The notes under the pieces: model-generated | Seen by the model: the letters and a program-made list of their open reading frames with translations, nothing else | What the model was told of the DNA's origin: nothing | Database searches by the model: none | Translations under genes and position numbers: made by a program | Shown here: in pieces, positions 45,184 through 54,406 of the stretch | Layout: each line of letters starts with the position of its first letter | How positions within the stretch are numbered: the stretch's first letter is position 1 | Source of the DNA: CAVSRC01 sp963730325 | GTDB lineage: Bacteria; Pseudomonadota; Alphaproteobacteria; Rhizobiales; Kaistiaceae | Length of the DNA stretch: 64,000 nucleotides | Assembly (NCBI GenBank): GCA_963730325.1 | Contig: CAVSRC010000016.1 | Span: 1-64,000 of the forward strand | Direction: 5' to 3'

Positions 45184-45201
45184 GTGTGATACCGATCACA
45201 C
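45184..45201. promoter_or_regulatory. CRP-type dyad or terminator hairpin
   Basis: GTGTGAT-ACCG-ATCACAC is a perfect 7-4-7 inverted repeat and contains TGTGA-N6-TCACA, the classical CRP consensus. It lies 13 bases after the DUF2865 stop and 140 bases before the L,D-transpeptidase start. With the flanking CCGG/CCCGG it could also fold as a transcript hairpin, so both readings are open. Confidence 0.45.
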
Positions 45202-45340
45202 CCGGGCGATTCTTTCGCAGTCCCCCCTTTCCCGCTGCTCCGCGCTCTGCCACATTTCACGGGCTGCGGCGGATCATCGGCGTTGTGCTGAGCAACAGTC
45301 GCGCCAGAGAAGACGCGACGGCCGAAGGCAGGAGGCAGGA

Positions 45341-46063
45341 TTGGCCAAACATTCTGCGGTTGGCGGACCTGGCCGCTTCCGGGCGGCTGTAATCGCGATT
45401 TTGGCCCTGACTGCGACCGGATGCACGGACCTTACCGTCGTCCAGACGACGCCCCCCCTGCCTTCGGCGGCCGAGATCTACGCCGCCGTCAGCGATGACG
45501 GCTTCAACGTGCCGGCGGTGCCGCTCTACAAGATCGAGGCCCGATACCGCCGGCAGGTTGTCGCGCTGCCAAGCCGCATTCCCGACGAGCCGGGCGCGAT
45601 CGTCGTCGATCCGCAATACCGCAATCTCTATCTCGTGCAGGCCGGCGGCACAGCGATCCGCTATGGCATCGGCGTCGGCCGCGAAGGCTTCGCCTGGTCG
45701 GGCACGGCGACGATCAAGCGCAAGCAGCATTGGCCGACATGGACGCCGCCGAAGGAGATGGTGGCGCGCGATCCGGCGGCAGCGCCCTACGCCAATGGCA
45801 TGCCAGGCGGCCTCATGAATCCGCTGGGCGCGCGGGCCATGTACCTGTTCCAGGGCGACCGCGACACGCTCTACCGCATCCACGGCACCAACGACCCGTC
45901 GAGCATCGGCAAGGCGGTGTCGAGCGGCTGCATCCGCCTGATCAATCAGGACGTGATCGACCTCTACGAGCGGGCGCCGATCGGCACCAAGGTGATCGTG
46001 CTCAAGCCGGATACCAGCTTCCCGCTGGCCGACGTGTTCGACCAGCTTTTCCCGCCGTCATAG
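45341..46063 (+). CDS. L,D-transpeptidase (YkuD domain) lipoprotein
   Basis: A 240-residue predicted lipoprotein. The lipobox is LTATGC (residues ~23-28). The YkuD domain has the catalytic set HGTNDPSSIG...SSGCIRL, with the active-site cysteine and histidine. These enzymes make 3-3 cross-links in peptidoglycan or attach proteins to it; the domain also has the typical GREGFAWSGTATIKRKQHWPTWTPP. The start is TTG at 45341, with AGGAGG five bases upstream; the open frame runs further but overlaps noncoding sequence. Confidence 0.88.
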   Translation: MAKHSAVGGPGRFRAAVIAILALTATGCTDLTVVQTTPPLPSAAEIYAAVSDDGFNVPAVPLYKIEARYRRQVVALPSRIPDEPGAIVVDPQYRNLYLVQAGGTAIRYGIGVGREGFAWSGTATIKRKQHWPTWTPPKEMVARDPAAAPYANGMPGGLMNPLGARAMYLFQGDRDTLYRIHGTNDPSSIGKAVSSGCIRLINQDVIDLYERAPIGTKVIVLKPDTSFPLADVFDQLFPPS

Positions 46064-46103
46064 CCGGCGCCAGGGCCGGCCGGCGCGAAGATCCAGCCGG
46101 CCG

Positions 46104-47198
46104 TCAGCACACCACGGTAAGCTTCGATTCGGCGCGGGTGATCCCCGTATAGAGCCAGCGCGCCCGGTTCTCGCGGAAGGCGAAGCTTTCGTCGAAGAGC
46201 ATCACCGCGTCCCATTGCGAGCCCTGCGCCTTGTGGACGGTGAGCACATAGCCGTAATCGAACGCGTCGGAGCGGCGGCGCTCGGGCAAGGAGAGCGCGT
46301 CGGCGGTGCCATCGAAGAAGGCGGGATTGATGGAGACGACCGTGCGCGCCTTGCCGGTTTCGCCGTCGTCGGGCGACAGCGTGTAGCGCAGCAGGCCCTT
46401 GCGCGGCTTGCGGGTGCGCTCGACGTGCCAGAGGCTGCCATTGAGCAGGCCGCGCTTGCGGTCGTTCCTGAGGCAAACCAGCGTTTCGCCGGCGACCGGG
46501 GCTGCGCCTTCGCGACCGAGCAGTTCGCGGATGCGCCCATTGTAGTTGCGCCGGGTGACGTTGCGCCCGACCAGAACCTGGTCGGCGGCGAGCACCTCGT
46601 CCTGATCGATGGCGTCGCGGGAAACGACGCGGCTTTCGCCATAGCGCCCCTCCTCCAGGCGGCCGCCCTGGCGGGCGATCATCGACAGGTGGACGATGGG
46701 ATCGTCGGCGGCCTGACGATGGACCTCGGTCAGCATGACGTCGGGCTCGCCCTCCGAGAAGAAGCCGGCGCCGGCGATCGGCGGAAGCTGGGCGGGATCG
46801 CCCAGCACCAGAACCGGCGTCTCGAAGGAGAGCAGATCGCGGCCGATCTCTTCATCGACCATGGAGCACTCGTCGATGATGATCAGCGCCGCCTTGCCGG
46901 CGGCGCTGTCGTGATTGAGGACGAAGGTGGGACCGTTCTCGTCCTCGCCGCGGGTGCGGTAGATGAGGCTGTGGATGGTGCTGGCGCCGTCGCAGCCGCG
47001 GGCGCGCATGACATGGGCGGCCTTGCCGGTGAAGGCGGCAAAGGCGACCTCGCCGCCCGCGGTCTCGGCGATGTGGCGGGCGAGCGTCGTCTTGCCGGTG
47101 CCGGCATAGCCGAACAGGCGGAAGACCTGGGCATCGCCGGATTTCAGCCAGCGCGAGACGGCGGAGAGGGCGGCATCCTGCTGCGGCGACCAGAGCAC
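46104..47198 (-). CDS. RecD-like ATP-dependent DNA helicase
   Basis: A 364-residue superfamily 1B helicase. WSPQQDAALSAVSRWL starts the conserved part, then motif I GYAGTGKTTLA, motif II IIDECSMVD, motif III LVLGDPAQLPPI and the C-terminal UvrD_C_2 segment VLTVHKAQGSQWDAVMLFDE and WLYTGITRA. It is shorter than RecD or RecD2 and lacks N-terminal domains, so it is a stand-alone helicase of unknown role. The start is GTG at 47198, one base after the nadE stop. It converges with the L,D-transpeptidase gene. Confidence 0.85.
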   Translation of the reverse strand: MLWSPQQDAALSAVSRWLKSGDAQVFRLFGYAGTGKTTLARHIAETAGGEVAFAAFTGKAAHVMRARGCDGASTIHSLIYRTRGEDENGPTFVLNHDSAAGKAALIIIDECSMVDEEIGRDLLSFETPVLVLGDPAQLPPIAGAGFFSEGEPDVMLTEVHRQAADDPIVHLSMIARQGGRLEEGRYGESRVVSRDAIDQDEVLAADQVLVGRNVTRRNYNGRIRELLGREGAAPVAGETLVCLRNDRKRGLLNGSLWHVERTRKPRKGLLRYTLSPDDGETGKARTVVSINPAFFDGTADALSLPERRRSDAFDYGYVLTVHKAQGSQWDAVMLFDESFAFRENRARWLYTGITRAESKLTVVC

Positions 47199-47199
47199 C

Positions 47200-48873
47200 C
47201 TACCCGCGGTCCCGGAACTTGTTGGTGATCGGGTAGCGGCGGTCGCGGCCGAAGTTCTTGCGCGTGATCTTGACGCCGGGCGCCGCCTGACGGCGCTTGT
47301 ACTCCGCGATGTAGAGCAGCCGCTCGACCTTCTGCACGGTCTCGACGTCGTGGCCGCGGGCGACCACCTCGGCGACGCGCATCTCATCCTCGACCAGGCA
47401 TTGGAGGATGTCGTCGAGGGCATCATAGGGCGGCAGGGAATCCTGATCGGTCTGGTCCGGGCGGAGTTCGGCCGAGGGGGCGCGGGTGATGACGTTCTCC
47501 GGAATCACGCGGCCCGCCGGTCCCAGCGCACCCTCCGGCCGGAATTGGTTGCGCCAGCGGGCGAGGTCGTAGACCTCGGTCTTGTAGAGATCCTTCACCG
47601 GGTTGAAGCCGCCGTTCATGTCGCCATAGAGCGTGGCGTAGCCGACCGACATCTCCGACTTGTTGCCGGTGGTCACGACCATGGAACCGAATTTGTTGGA
47701 GACGGCCATGAGGATGGTGCCGCGTGCCCGCGACTGGAGGTTCTCCTCGGTGATGTCGGGCTTGCGGCCGGCGAAGATCGGCTTGAGGGCCTCGGTGAAG
47801 CCCTCGACCGGCTCAGCGATGGGCACGATGTCGTAGCGCACGCCGAGCGTCTCGGCGATCGCGGCCGCGTCCGAGAGGCTTTCCTCGGCGGTGTAGCGAT
47901 AAGGCAGCATGATGCAGTGGACGCGTTCGGCGCCCAGCGCATCCACCGCCATCGCCGCGGTGACGGCGGAATCGATGCCGCCGGAAAGCCCGAGCACCAC
48001 GCCGGGGAAGCCGTTCTTGTTGACGTAATCGCGCAAGCCCACGACGCAGGCGCGCCAGTTGGCCTCGTGCAAATCGGGCAAGGCCGCCTTCGGCCCGTCG
48101 AGGCAGCGCCAGCCGCCCTCCCCCTTCTTCCAGGTGGTGAGTGCAATGCCTTCGGCGAATTGCGGCATCTGGAAAGCCAGCGAACGGTCGCCGTTGAGGC
48201 CGAAGGAGCCGCCGTCGAAGACGAGCTCGTCCTGACCGCCGCATTGATTGACATAGACGAGCGGCAGGCCGGTCTCGACGACACGAGCGAGCGCGACCTG
48301 CTGGCGCACATTTGCCTTGTCCTGCCAATAGGGCGAGCCGTTGGGCGAAATCAGCATCTCGGCGCCGGTCTCGGCCAGGCATTCGGCCACCTGCTCGAAC
48401 CAGATATCCTCGCAGATCGGCAGACCGAGACGAAGCCCGCGAAAGCCGACCGGTCCCGGCAGCGGCCCCTTCTCGAAGACGCGCAGCTCGTCGAAGACGC
48501 CGTAATTCGGCAATTCGACCTTGTAGCGCAGCGCCTCGATCTTGCCGCCGTCGATGAGCGCGACGGCGTTGTAACATTTGCCCTCATGCGGCCAGGGCGT
48601 GCCGACGACGATGCCCGGACCGCCATCGGCGGTATCGGCGGCGAGCGCCTCGACTGCCTTGCGGCAGGCGTCCTGAAACGCCGGCTTGAGGACCAGGTCC
48701 TCCGGCGGATAGCCGGAAACGAACAGCTCCGACAGGACAACAAGATCGGCCCCGGCGGCGGCGGCCTCGGCACGTGCCGCACGGGCCTTCTTCACATTGC
48801 CGTCGATGTCGCCAACCACCGAGTCGAGCTGGGCGACCGCGATGCGGAGGGTATCGGTCAGGTCTGTTGCCAT
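47200..48873 (-). CDS. nadE: Glutamine-dependent NAD+ synthetase
   Basis: A 557-residue two-domain enzyme making NAD+ from nicotinic acid adenine dinucleotide with glutamine as nitrogen donor. Residues 1-250 are the nitrilase-type glutaminase (Glu in LSELFVSGYPPEDL, Lys in YKVELPNYGVFDE, Cys in PICEDIWFE); residues 270-557 are the ATP-pyrophosphatase synthetase with LGLSGGIDSAVTA and TTGNKSEMSVGY. The ATG at 48873 starts MATDLTDTLRIAVAQLDS; the upstream extension is not conserved. The helicase gene follows after one base. Confidence 0.94.
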   Translation of the reverse strand: MATDLTDTLRIAVAQLDSVVGDIDGNVKKARAARAEAAAAGADLVVLSELFVSGYPPEDLVLKPAFQDACRKAVEALAADTADGGPGIVVGTPWPHEGKCYNAVALIDGGKIEALRYKVELPNYGVFDELRVFEKGPLPGPVGFRGLRLGLPICEDIWFEQVAECLAETGAEMLISPNGSPYWQDKANVRQQVALARVVETGLPLVYVNQCGGQDELVFDGGSFGLNGDRSLAFQMPQFAEGIALTTWKKGEGGWRCLDGPKAALPDLHEANWRACVVGLRDYVNKNGFPGVVLGLSGGIDSAVTAAMAVDALGAERVHCIMLPYRYTAEESLSDAAAIAETLGVRYDIVPIAEPVEGFTEALKPIFAGRKPDITEENLQSRARGTILMAVSNKFGSMVVTTGNKSEMSVGYATLYGDMNGGFNPVKDLYKTEVYDLARWRNQFRPEGALGPAGRVIPENVITRAPSAELRPDQTDQDSLPPYDALDDILQCLVEDEMRVAEVVARGHDVETVQKVERLLYIAEYKRRQAAPGVKITRKNFGRDRRYPITNKFRDRG

Positions 48874-48921
48874 AAACGCCGGTGTAGCCCGACGGCGGGC
48901 GGCGGGCAATCGCCTGCTTTT

Positions 48922-50157
48922 TCAGCCGGCCTTGGCGTTGAAACGGGGTTGCGAAGCAGCGACGAGGTCGAGCCTCGTACCGCGGATTGGCGGCCAGACC
49001 TGGTTACGACCATTTCGCTTGGCGGCATAGAGCGCCGCGTCCGCCGCCTCGAGGAAATCGTGCTGCGCAAGTTCCGGGCTGGGAATGCCGGCGGTGACGC
49101 CGATGCTGACCGTCACGACGCCGCGGCGCGACGCCTCATGCGGAATGCCGACCGCTTCGACGGCCTTGCGGATGCGCTCGGCGATGGCGACGCCTTCGCC
49201 GAGATCCATGTTGCCGAGCACCATCACCAGCTCTTCGCCGCCGAAGCGAGCCGCCACGTCTTGCGGTCCCCGCAGCTCGGCCGCGACGACGGCGCTGACG
49301 CGCTTCAGGCAGGTGTCGCCGGCCAGATGCCCATAGCAGTCATTGAATGCCTTGAACGCGTCGAGATCGAGCATCAGCAGCGCAATGCTCTCGTCATGCG
49401 CCTGCGCGCTGGCCCAGAGCTGCCTGAGCGTATCGTCCAGGTGCCGACGATTGCCGAGGCCGGTTAGAGCATCGCGGCGGGCGATCTGCTCGAGCTCGTC
49501 GTGACGCTGCCGATCGCGCAAGCTCAGGAGAAAATTGCGGCGGGTGCTGCGTTCGAGCGTGTGGGAGGTCGCGAGCGTGAACAGAATGACGCTCCCCAGC
49601 ACCGTGATCGCCATCAATCGACCATCCGCGGGGAGTCCGGGCACCTTCACCATCGCCACCACGTAAATGGCGAACGAGGCCAGCGACGCCGCCATGGCGT
49701 ACCAGAAGCGGATGCGCTGAACGACGTTGGCAAACAGGATGACGAGGACAATCCCGTAGCTGTGGTAGACGCTGAGCGGGCTGCGGCTGGCAAGCATCAG
49801 CCACAGGATGCTGGCGGTGACGATGACGGTGATCGCGGCTTCCATCGACTCGCGCAGCGCCACCGGCGGATTGGAGCGCAGAACGATCACCATCACCAAG
49901 GCGAGCGGCGTCACCACGCCGAGCCGCATCAAGACCGCGTTGTAGAAAATGTCCGGGACGAGGCGCAGGTCGACCAGCAGAAACAGATCGTAAAGGGCGA
50001 GGACCCCCATCCCGTATGCGGTCAGATCGCGACAGCGCGCCAGGCTGGTCTCCGCTTCGAACACGCTCTCCAGCCCGTCCGGGAGCTTGAGCTTCCACCA
50101 CGGGCTGTTGAGTGCAATGTCGATTTCGTGCGCCGATATGCGCTGGGATTGCTGCAT
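48922..50157 (-). CDS. Membrane diguanylate cyclase (GGDEF) 1
   Basis: A 411-residue protein with about six transmembrane helices (residues ~45-205) and a C-terminal GGDEF domain (about 240-400). The active-site loop is GGEEL (ARFGGEELVMVLG), a functional variant, and the metal-binding DALTGLGNRRHLDD and LDLDAFKAFND are intact, so cyclic-di-GMP synthesis is expected. I see no clear RxxD inhibitory site before the loop. It has the same length as the next gene and is its duplicate, including a 20-base promoter block. Confidence 0.92.
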   Translation of the reverse strand: MQQSQRISAHEIDIALNSPWWKLKLPDGLESVFEAETSLARCRDLTAYGMGVLALYDLFLLVDLRLVPDIFYNAVLMRLGVVTPLALVMVIVLRSNPPVALRESMEAAITVIVTASILWLMLASRSPLSVYHSYGIVLVILFANVVQRIRFWYAMAASLASFAIYVVAMVKVPGLPADGRLMAITVLGSVILFTLATSHTLERSTRRNFLLSLRDRQRHDELEQIARRDALTGLGNRRHLDDTLRQLWASAQAHDESIALLMLDLDAFKAFNDCYGHLAGDTCLKRVSAVVAAELRGPQDVAARFGGEELVMVLGNMDLGEGVAIAERIRKAVEAVGIPHEASRRGVVTVSIGVTAGIPSPELAQHDFLEAADAALYAAKRNGRNQVWPPIRGTRLDLVAASQPRFNAKAG

Positions 50158-50193
50158 GGGCCGTCTCTGAACGCCTTATTCAATCAACGGAAT

Positions 50194-50213
50194 GTCAAGA
50201 AACCATTGCCCCG
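50194..50213 (-). promoter_or_regulatory. Conserved promoter block of diguanylate cyclase 1
   Basis: This block, GGxCAATGGTTTCTTGAC-like on the minus strand, matches the one at 51588-51607 in 19 of 20 positions. It includes TTGAC, a -35-like hexamer, 37 bases before the start of cyclase 1. A GCCGCA/TGCGGC hairpin (50215-50231 area) lies just behind it and may end the upstream transcript. Confidence 0.55.
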
Positions 50214-50304
50214 AAGCCGCAAAAACTGCGGCAATCCGGCGGATCGTGCCACTATTTGCATTCCTAGAGGGCAGCGAGTTGCCGGCAATCGCCTGGTCTT
50301 CGGT

Positions 50305-51540
50305 TCAACCGGCCCTGGCCATCGGCCGGTCGGCTGGTTCGGTGGAGATTTGGCGGCTGGCGGCGGGCAGCGGCGGCCAGACCTGGTTGCGCCCGTTGCG
50401 CTTGGCGGCATAGAGCGCCGCGTCGGCTGCCGCCAATGCGCTGTGCTGCGCAAGGTCCGGACCGGGGATGCCGGCGGTAACGCCGATGGAGACCGTTACG
50501 ATGCCGGTCTGCGACGCCTCATGCGGAATGCCGACCGCTTCGACCGCCTTGCGGATGCGCTCGGCGATGGCGACGCCTTCTCTAAGCTCCATGTCGGCGA
50601 ACACCATCACCAATTCCTCGCCGCCGAAGCGCGCGACGACATCCTCCGGGTTACGCAGTTCGGCGGTAACGACGGCGCTGATGCGCTGAAGACAGGTGTC
50701 GCCGGCAAGGTGGCCGTATCGATCGTTGTATGCCTTGAACGCGTCGATATCGAGCATCAGCACCGAGACGCTCTCGCTACACACCTGCGCTTCGGGCCAC
50801 AGCCTTTCCAGGGCATCGTCGAGCTGCCGGCGATTGCCGAGACCGGTCAGCGGATCGCGGCGGGCCATCTTCTCCAGCTCGTCGCGGCGCAGCCGATCCT
50901 GCACGCGAAACAGAAACTCGCGGCGGGTGTCGCGCTCGAGCGCGTGGTTGGTCATGAGCGTGAACAGGACGGCGTTGGCCAGCACCACGATCGCCGTCAT
51001 CCGGGCGACCAGCGGCATTTCCGCGATCTGGATGACGGTTGCGGTGTAAATGGCGAGCGACGCCAGCGACGCGGCTGCCGCGTACCAGAAGCGGATACGC
51101 AGCACGACATTGGCGAACAGGACGACGAGGATGACCCCGACGTGCCGATAGATATGCGTCGGACTTTGGCTGACGGCCGTCAGCCATAGAATGCTCGTGC
51201 TGACGACGACGATCAGGCCGGCTTGAAGGGACTCGCGCAATGCCGGCGGCGGATTGAAGCGCATGACCAGGACGACCGCCAAAAACAGGGGCGTCACCAG
51301 GCCGAAGCGCACCAGCACCGCACGTCCGAAGATATCCGGCACAAGGCGCAGGTCGGAGAGCAGATAGGCGTCGTAAAGCAGCAGGCCGACGAGCCCGTAG
51401 ACGATCAGCCGCCGGCACTGCGCCGCGCCGGTCTCGGCCTCGAATGCCGTCTCCAGCACGGGCGGAAGCTCGAGTTTCCACCAGGGACGCTGAAGCGCGA
51501 TTTCAATTGCGTGCGGCGAAATATGCGGAGAGCTGTCCAA
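50305..51540 (-). CDS. Membrane diguanylate cyclase (GGDEF) 2
   Basis: A 411-residue paralogue of the gene downstream, with the same layout: membrane region (about residues 45-205) and GGDEF domain with ARFGGEELVMVFA, DPLTGLGNRRQLDD and LDIDAFKAYND. I place the start at TTG 51540 (LDSSPHISPHAIEIAL), because this aligns with MQQSQRISAHEIDIAL of the twin, gives exactly the same length, and has the same CAGAGACxGCCC leader. A TTG further upstream (51573) is also open. Confidence 0.9.
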   Translation of the reverse strand: MDSSPHISPHAIEIALQRPWWKLELPPVLETAFEAETGAAQCRRLIVYGLVGLLLYDAYLLSDLRLVPDIFGRAVLVRFGLVTPLFLAVVLVMRFNPPPALRESLQAGLIVVVSTSILWLTAVSQSPTHIYRHVGVILVVLFANVVLRIRFWYAAAASLASLAIYTATVIQIAEMPLVARMTAIVVLANAVLFTLMTNHALERDTRREFLFRVQDRLRRDELEKMARRDPLTGLGNRRQLDDALERLWPEAQVCSESVSVLMLDIDAFKAYNDRYGHLAGDTCLQRISAVVTAELRNPEDVVARFGGEELVMVFADMELREGVAIAERIRKAVEAVGIPHEASQTGIVTVSIGVTAGIPGPDLAQHSALAAADAALYAAKRNGRNQVWPPLPAASRQISTEPADRPMARAG

Positions 51541-51587
51541 GCGGGCGGTCTCTGATGGTCGCGGGCGCGCCAATGGACCACCAGAAC

Positions 51588-51607
51588 GTCAAGAAACCAT
51601 TGTCCCG
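51588..51607 (-). promoter_or_regulatory. Conserved promoter block of diguanylate cyclase 2
   Basis: Twin of the block at 50194-50213, 48 bases upstream of the TTG start. The flanking sequence is not conserved, which argues that the block is held by selection and is not only residue of the duplication. A GCCCCG/CGGGGC hairpin follows at about 51605-51622. Confidence 0.55.
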
Positions 51608-51652
51608 CCCCGCAATATCGGGGCAAATCGCGTGATCGTGATCCGAAGCCGG

Positions 51653-52327
51653 CTAGCCGATCTGCTGGCGCAGAAACGCCAGACTGCGCTCGCGGGCAAG
51701 TGCCGCCGAAGGTTCATGGTGCGCGTGGTTACCCGCACGGTTAAACGCGTGGCCGGCGCCGGCATAGGTGAACGTCTGCACCAGCTTCGGGTCGACCGCG
51801 GCGCGGATGGCGGCGATGTCGTCGGGCGTGATCGAGCCGTCCTCCTCGCCGAAATGCAGCATGACCGGGCATTTCGGCGTCTCGTCGAGGTGCTTGGCGA
51901 TCATGCCGCCGTAATAGCCGACGGCCGCCGACAGGCCGGCGCTGCGGATAGCCGCCAGAAAGGCCAGCGAGCCGCCCAGGCAATAGCCGACGATGCCGAC
52001 CTTGCCGGCGGGCTTCAGCGCCGCAATGCAGGCCTCGATGTCGGCGAGCATCTCCGCGATGTCGATCTTCTGGCGGAGCGCCATGCCGCGCTGCGCGTTG
52101 TCGCGGTCGTAGTCCAGCTCGACGTCGCGCTCGGCGCGGTCGAAGATCGCCGGGGCGATGACGCGATAGCCGTCGGCGGCGTAGCCGTCGGCGACGTCGC
52201 GGATGTGGGCGTTGACCCCGAAAATCTCCTGCACGACGACGAGGCCGCCGCGCGGGTCTCCCGCCGGCACCGCCTCATAGGCGGAGAACTGATGGCCGTC
52301 GGCGGCGGTGAGCGTGATCGTCGGCAT
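51653..52327 (-). CDS. Dienelactone hydrolase family protein
   Basis: A 224-residue alpha/beta hydrolase. The nucleophile elbow is GYCLGG (cysteine nucleophile near residue 118), with aspartate in the ITPDD region and histidine in GAGHAFNR, which is the DLH triad. ITLTAADGHQFSAYEAVPAG is the family start. True dienelactone hydrolases act in chlorocatechol breakdown, but chromosomal members usually have unknown ester or lactone substrates. It lies alone between the cyclases and the ABC operon. Confidence 0.88.
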   Translation of the reverse strand: MPTITLTAADGHQFSAYEAVPAGDPRGGLVVVQEIFGVNAHIRDVADGYAADGYRVIAPAIFDRAERDVELDYDRDNAQRGMALRQKIDIAEMLADIEACIAALKPAGKVGIVGYCLGGSLAFLAAIRSAGLSAAVGYYGGMIAKHLDETPKCPVMLHFGEEDGSITPDDIAAIRAAVDPKLVQTFTYAGAGHAFNRAGNHAHHEPSAALARERSLAFLRQQIG

Positions 52328-52503
52328 GGGTTCCCTCCCCTTTCGCGGTTGTCTCTATAGCGACAACTGCGCGCCCCGAAAAGAAGACCGACTGCCGCCG
52401 ACGGAGGATCGGCGGCAGTCGGTGTGGCACGCTTCACCGGGAGGGCCGAAGCATGCCGTCTCGCGGCGGGCCGCCGCAGGTCATCGGCCCGCCGGCGCGA
52501 TTG

Positions 52504-53457
52504 TCAGGCCCTGATCTCCTGTCGCTGGAAGTTGACATAGGCGCCGGTGAAGACGACGACCATGGCGGCGACGAGGCCCGCGAGCTGCGGCCAGATGAGC
52601 AACGCACTCTGGCCGAAGGGCAACGGTGCCCCCATCAGCGCCCCTTGAAGCTGGCTCAGGAAGACCACGCCCAGGGCGCGGGTCGAGGGATCGAGCAGCG
52701 CCAGGGTCATCTCGCCATAGAGCGTGTTGGGCGAGATGCGTGCGATCACCAGGGCGAGCTGCTGGTTGGTGACCATGGTCATCGGGTCGAGCTGATCCAC
52801 GGGCGCCAACGCATTGGCGATGAGCGGGGTGAGCATCGCCCAGAAGATGGCGAACAGCAGCCACAATGTAAGCGCGGCCAGGGCCGAGGTCGCCGGCGAG
52901 CGGAAGACGGTGGAGAAGAGCAGCGCCACCGCCAGCCACACGCCGCCATAGGCGAGCGAGCACAGCAGAAAGCCGAGGCCGCGCAGCACCTCCTCGCCGC
53001 TCGGCGGCAGGCCGAGCAGCAGGATGCCGAGGCCGGTCATCAGCAGCCACAGGGTGAGCAGCACGATAGCCAGAACCAGCATGCCGCCGAGGAACTTGCC
53101 GGCGAGCAGCGCGTCCCGATAGATCGGCTGGGCCAGGATGCGGCTCATCGTGCGCCGGCCGTACTCGCCGTTGATGGCGTCGAAGGCGAGCGCGATCGAC
53201 ACCAGCGGCAGCAGGAAGCCGAGGAACGAGACGAAGGACGGCAGCGGCTGGCGGGACGTGGTGAACAGGCGCAGGAACAGGAACGGGTCCTGCCCGATGG
53301 TGTCCTTGATCTGGCCGATGGCGCCGTAGATGGCGCCGATGGCGGTGAGCAGCACGAGCAGCATCACCAGATGCATGCGCGCGCTGGTCAGGTGATCGGC
53401 CGCCTCCTTGAGGGCAACCGTGGCGACCCCGGTAAAGGGTGATCCTTCACGCCGCAT
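52504..53457 (-). CDS. ABC-2 type permease of NEW3 operon
   Basis: A 317-residue membrane protein of the ABC-2/NosY-like class with six transmembrane helices and a large extracytoplasmic loop after the first. SFLGFLLPLVSIALAFDAINGEYGRRTMSRILAQPI is typical of these permeases. It overlaps the ATPase gene by 11 bases and ends a three-gene operon. The transported substrate is unknown. Confidence 0.86.
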   Translation of the reverse strand: MRREGSPFTGVATVALKEAADHLTSARMHLVMLLVLLTAIGAIYGAIGQIKDTIGQDPFLFLRLFTTSRQPLPSFVSFLGFLLPLVSIALAFDAINGEYGRRTMSRILAQPIYRDALLAGKFLGGMLVLAIVLLTLWLLMTGLGILLLGLPPSGEEVLRGLGFLLCSLAYGGVWLAVALLFSTVFRSPATSALAALTLWLLFAIFWAMLTPLIANALAPVDQLDPMTMVTNQQLALVIARISPNTLYGEMTLALLDPSTRALGVVFLSQLQGALMGAPLPFGQSALLIWPQLAGLVAAMVVVFTGAYVNFQRQEIRA

Positions 53458-54406
53458 TGGCCACCTCCTCTTGCGCTGCATCCGCCTCCTCGAAGTAGCG
53501 GACATAGACTTCATCCAGGCTTGCGCGGCGGATCGCCATGTTCCTGAGTTCGCCGCCGGCGGAGACGACGCGCCGGGCGATCTCCGGGCGCACGTCGCGA
53601 TCGGCATCGACACGGGTGGTTACCGCACCGACCTTGCTGACGGCACCGACGCCCTCCAGCCCCGACAGGGCTGCGGCGAGATCGACGCCCTCGGCCTCGA
53701 CCTCGACGGCATAGGCGCCGCCGAGAACGTTGCGGGCGAGTTCATCGACACGGCCGACCAGCCCGATGCGTCCCTTGCGGAACAGGGCGACGCGATCGCA
53801 GATCGACTGCACCAGGCTGAGCAGATGCGAGGACAAGAGGATGGTCATGCCCTCCATGCGCAGCTCGCCGATCAGTTCGAGAAGCTCCTGGGTGGCCTGC
53901 GGATCGAGGCCGTTGGTCGGCTCGTCGAGGATGGCGACCTCGGCCTGCTTGACCAGCAGTTCGGCGAGCCCCAGGCGCTGGCGCATGCCGTGCGAATAGG
54001 TGCCGACCCGGCGGTCGGCGACGGCGGTGAGGCTGACACGCGCCAGTGCCTCGTCGAAGCGCTTGGTGCTGTCGGCGTGCTCGATGCCAGCGAGCCGCGC
54101 CGTATAAGCGAGGTTCTCGCGCGCCGAGAGGTTGTCGTAGAAGCCGACCTGGTCGGGCAGATAGCCGACATGGCGCTTCACCTCGAGCGGCTGGCGGAAC
54201 GGATCGTGGCCGAGCACCTTGACGCTGCCGCCACTGGGCTCGGTCAGGCCCAGCAGCATCAGGATGGTGGTCGTCTTGCCCGAGCCGTTCGGTCCGAGCA
54301 GGCCGAAGACCTCGCCCTTCTCGACCGAGAGGTCGAGGCCGTTGACCGCCGTCGCCTTGCCGTAACGCTTGGTGAGTCCGGCGGTCTCGATGACGATCGT
54401 GCTCAT
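53447..54406 (-). CDS. ABC-2 exporter ATPase of NEW3 operon
   Basis: A 319-residue ATPase of the CcmA/NatA/NosF type. Walker A GPNGSGKTTT, signature YSHGMRQRLGLAEL (SHGMR in place of LSGGQ, usual for this class), Walker B VAILDEPTNGLD and H-loop LSSHLLS are present. The last ~90 residues form a regulatory extension. The start overlaps the NEW3 gene stop as ATGA. Confidence 0.9.
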   Translation of the reverse strand: MSTIVIETAGLTKRYGKATAVNGLDLSVEKGEVFGLLGPNGSGKTTTILMLLGLTEPSGGSVKVLGHDPFRQPLEVKRHVGYLPDQVGFYDNLSARENLAYTARLAGIEHADSTKRFDEALARVSLTAVADRRVGTYSHGMRQRLGLAELLVKQAEVAILDEPTNGLDPQATQELLELIGELRMEGMTILLSSHLLSLVQSICDRVALFRKGRIGLVGRVDELARNVLGGAYAVEVEAEGVDLAAALSGLEGVGAVSKVGAVTTRVDADRDVRPEIARRVVSAGGELRNMAIRRASLDEVYVRYFEEADAAQEEVANAA

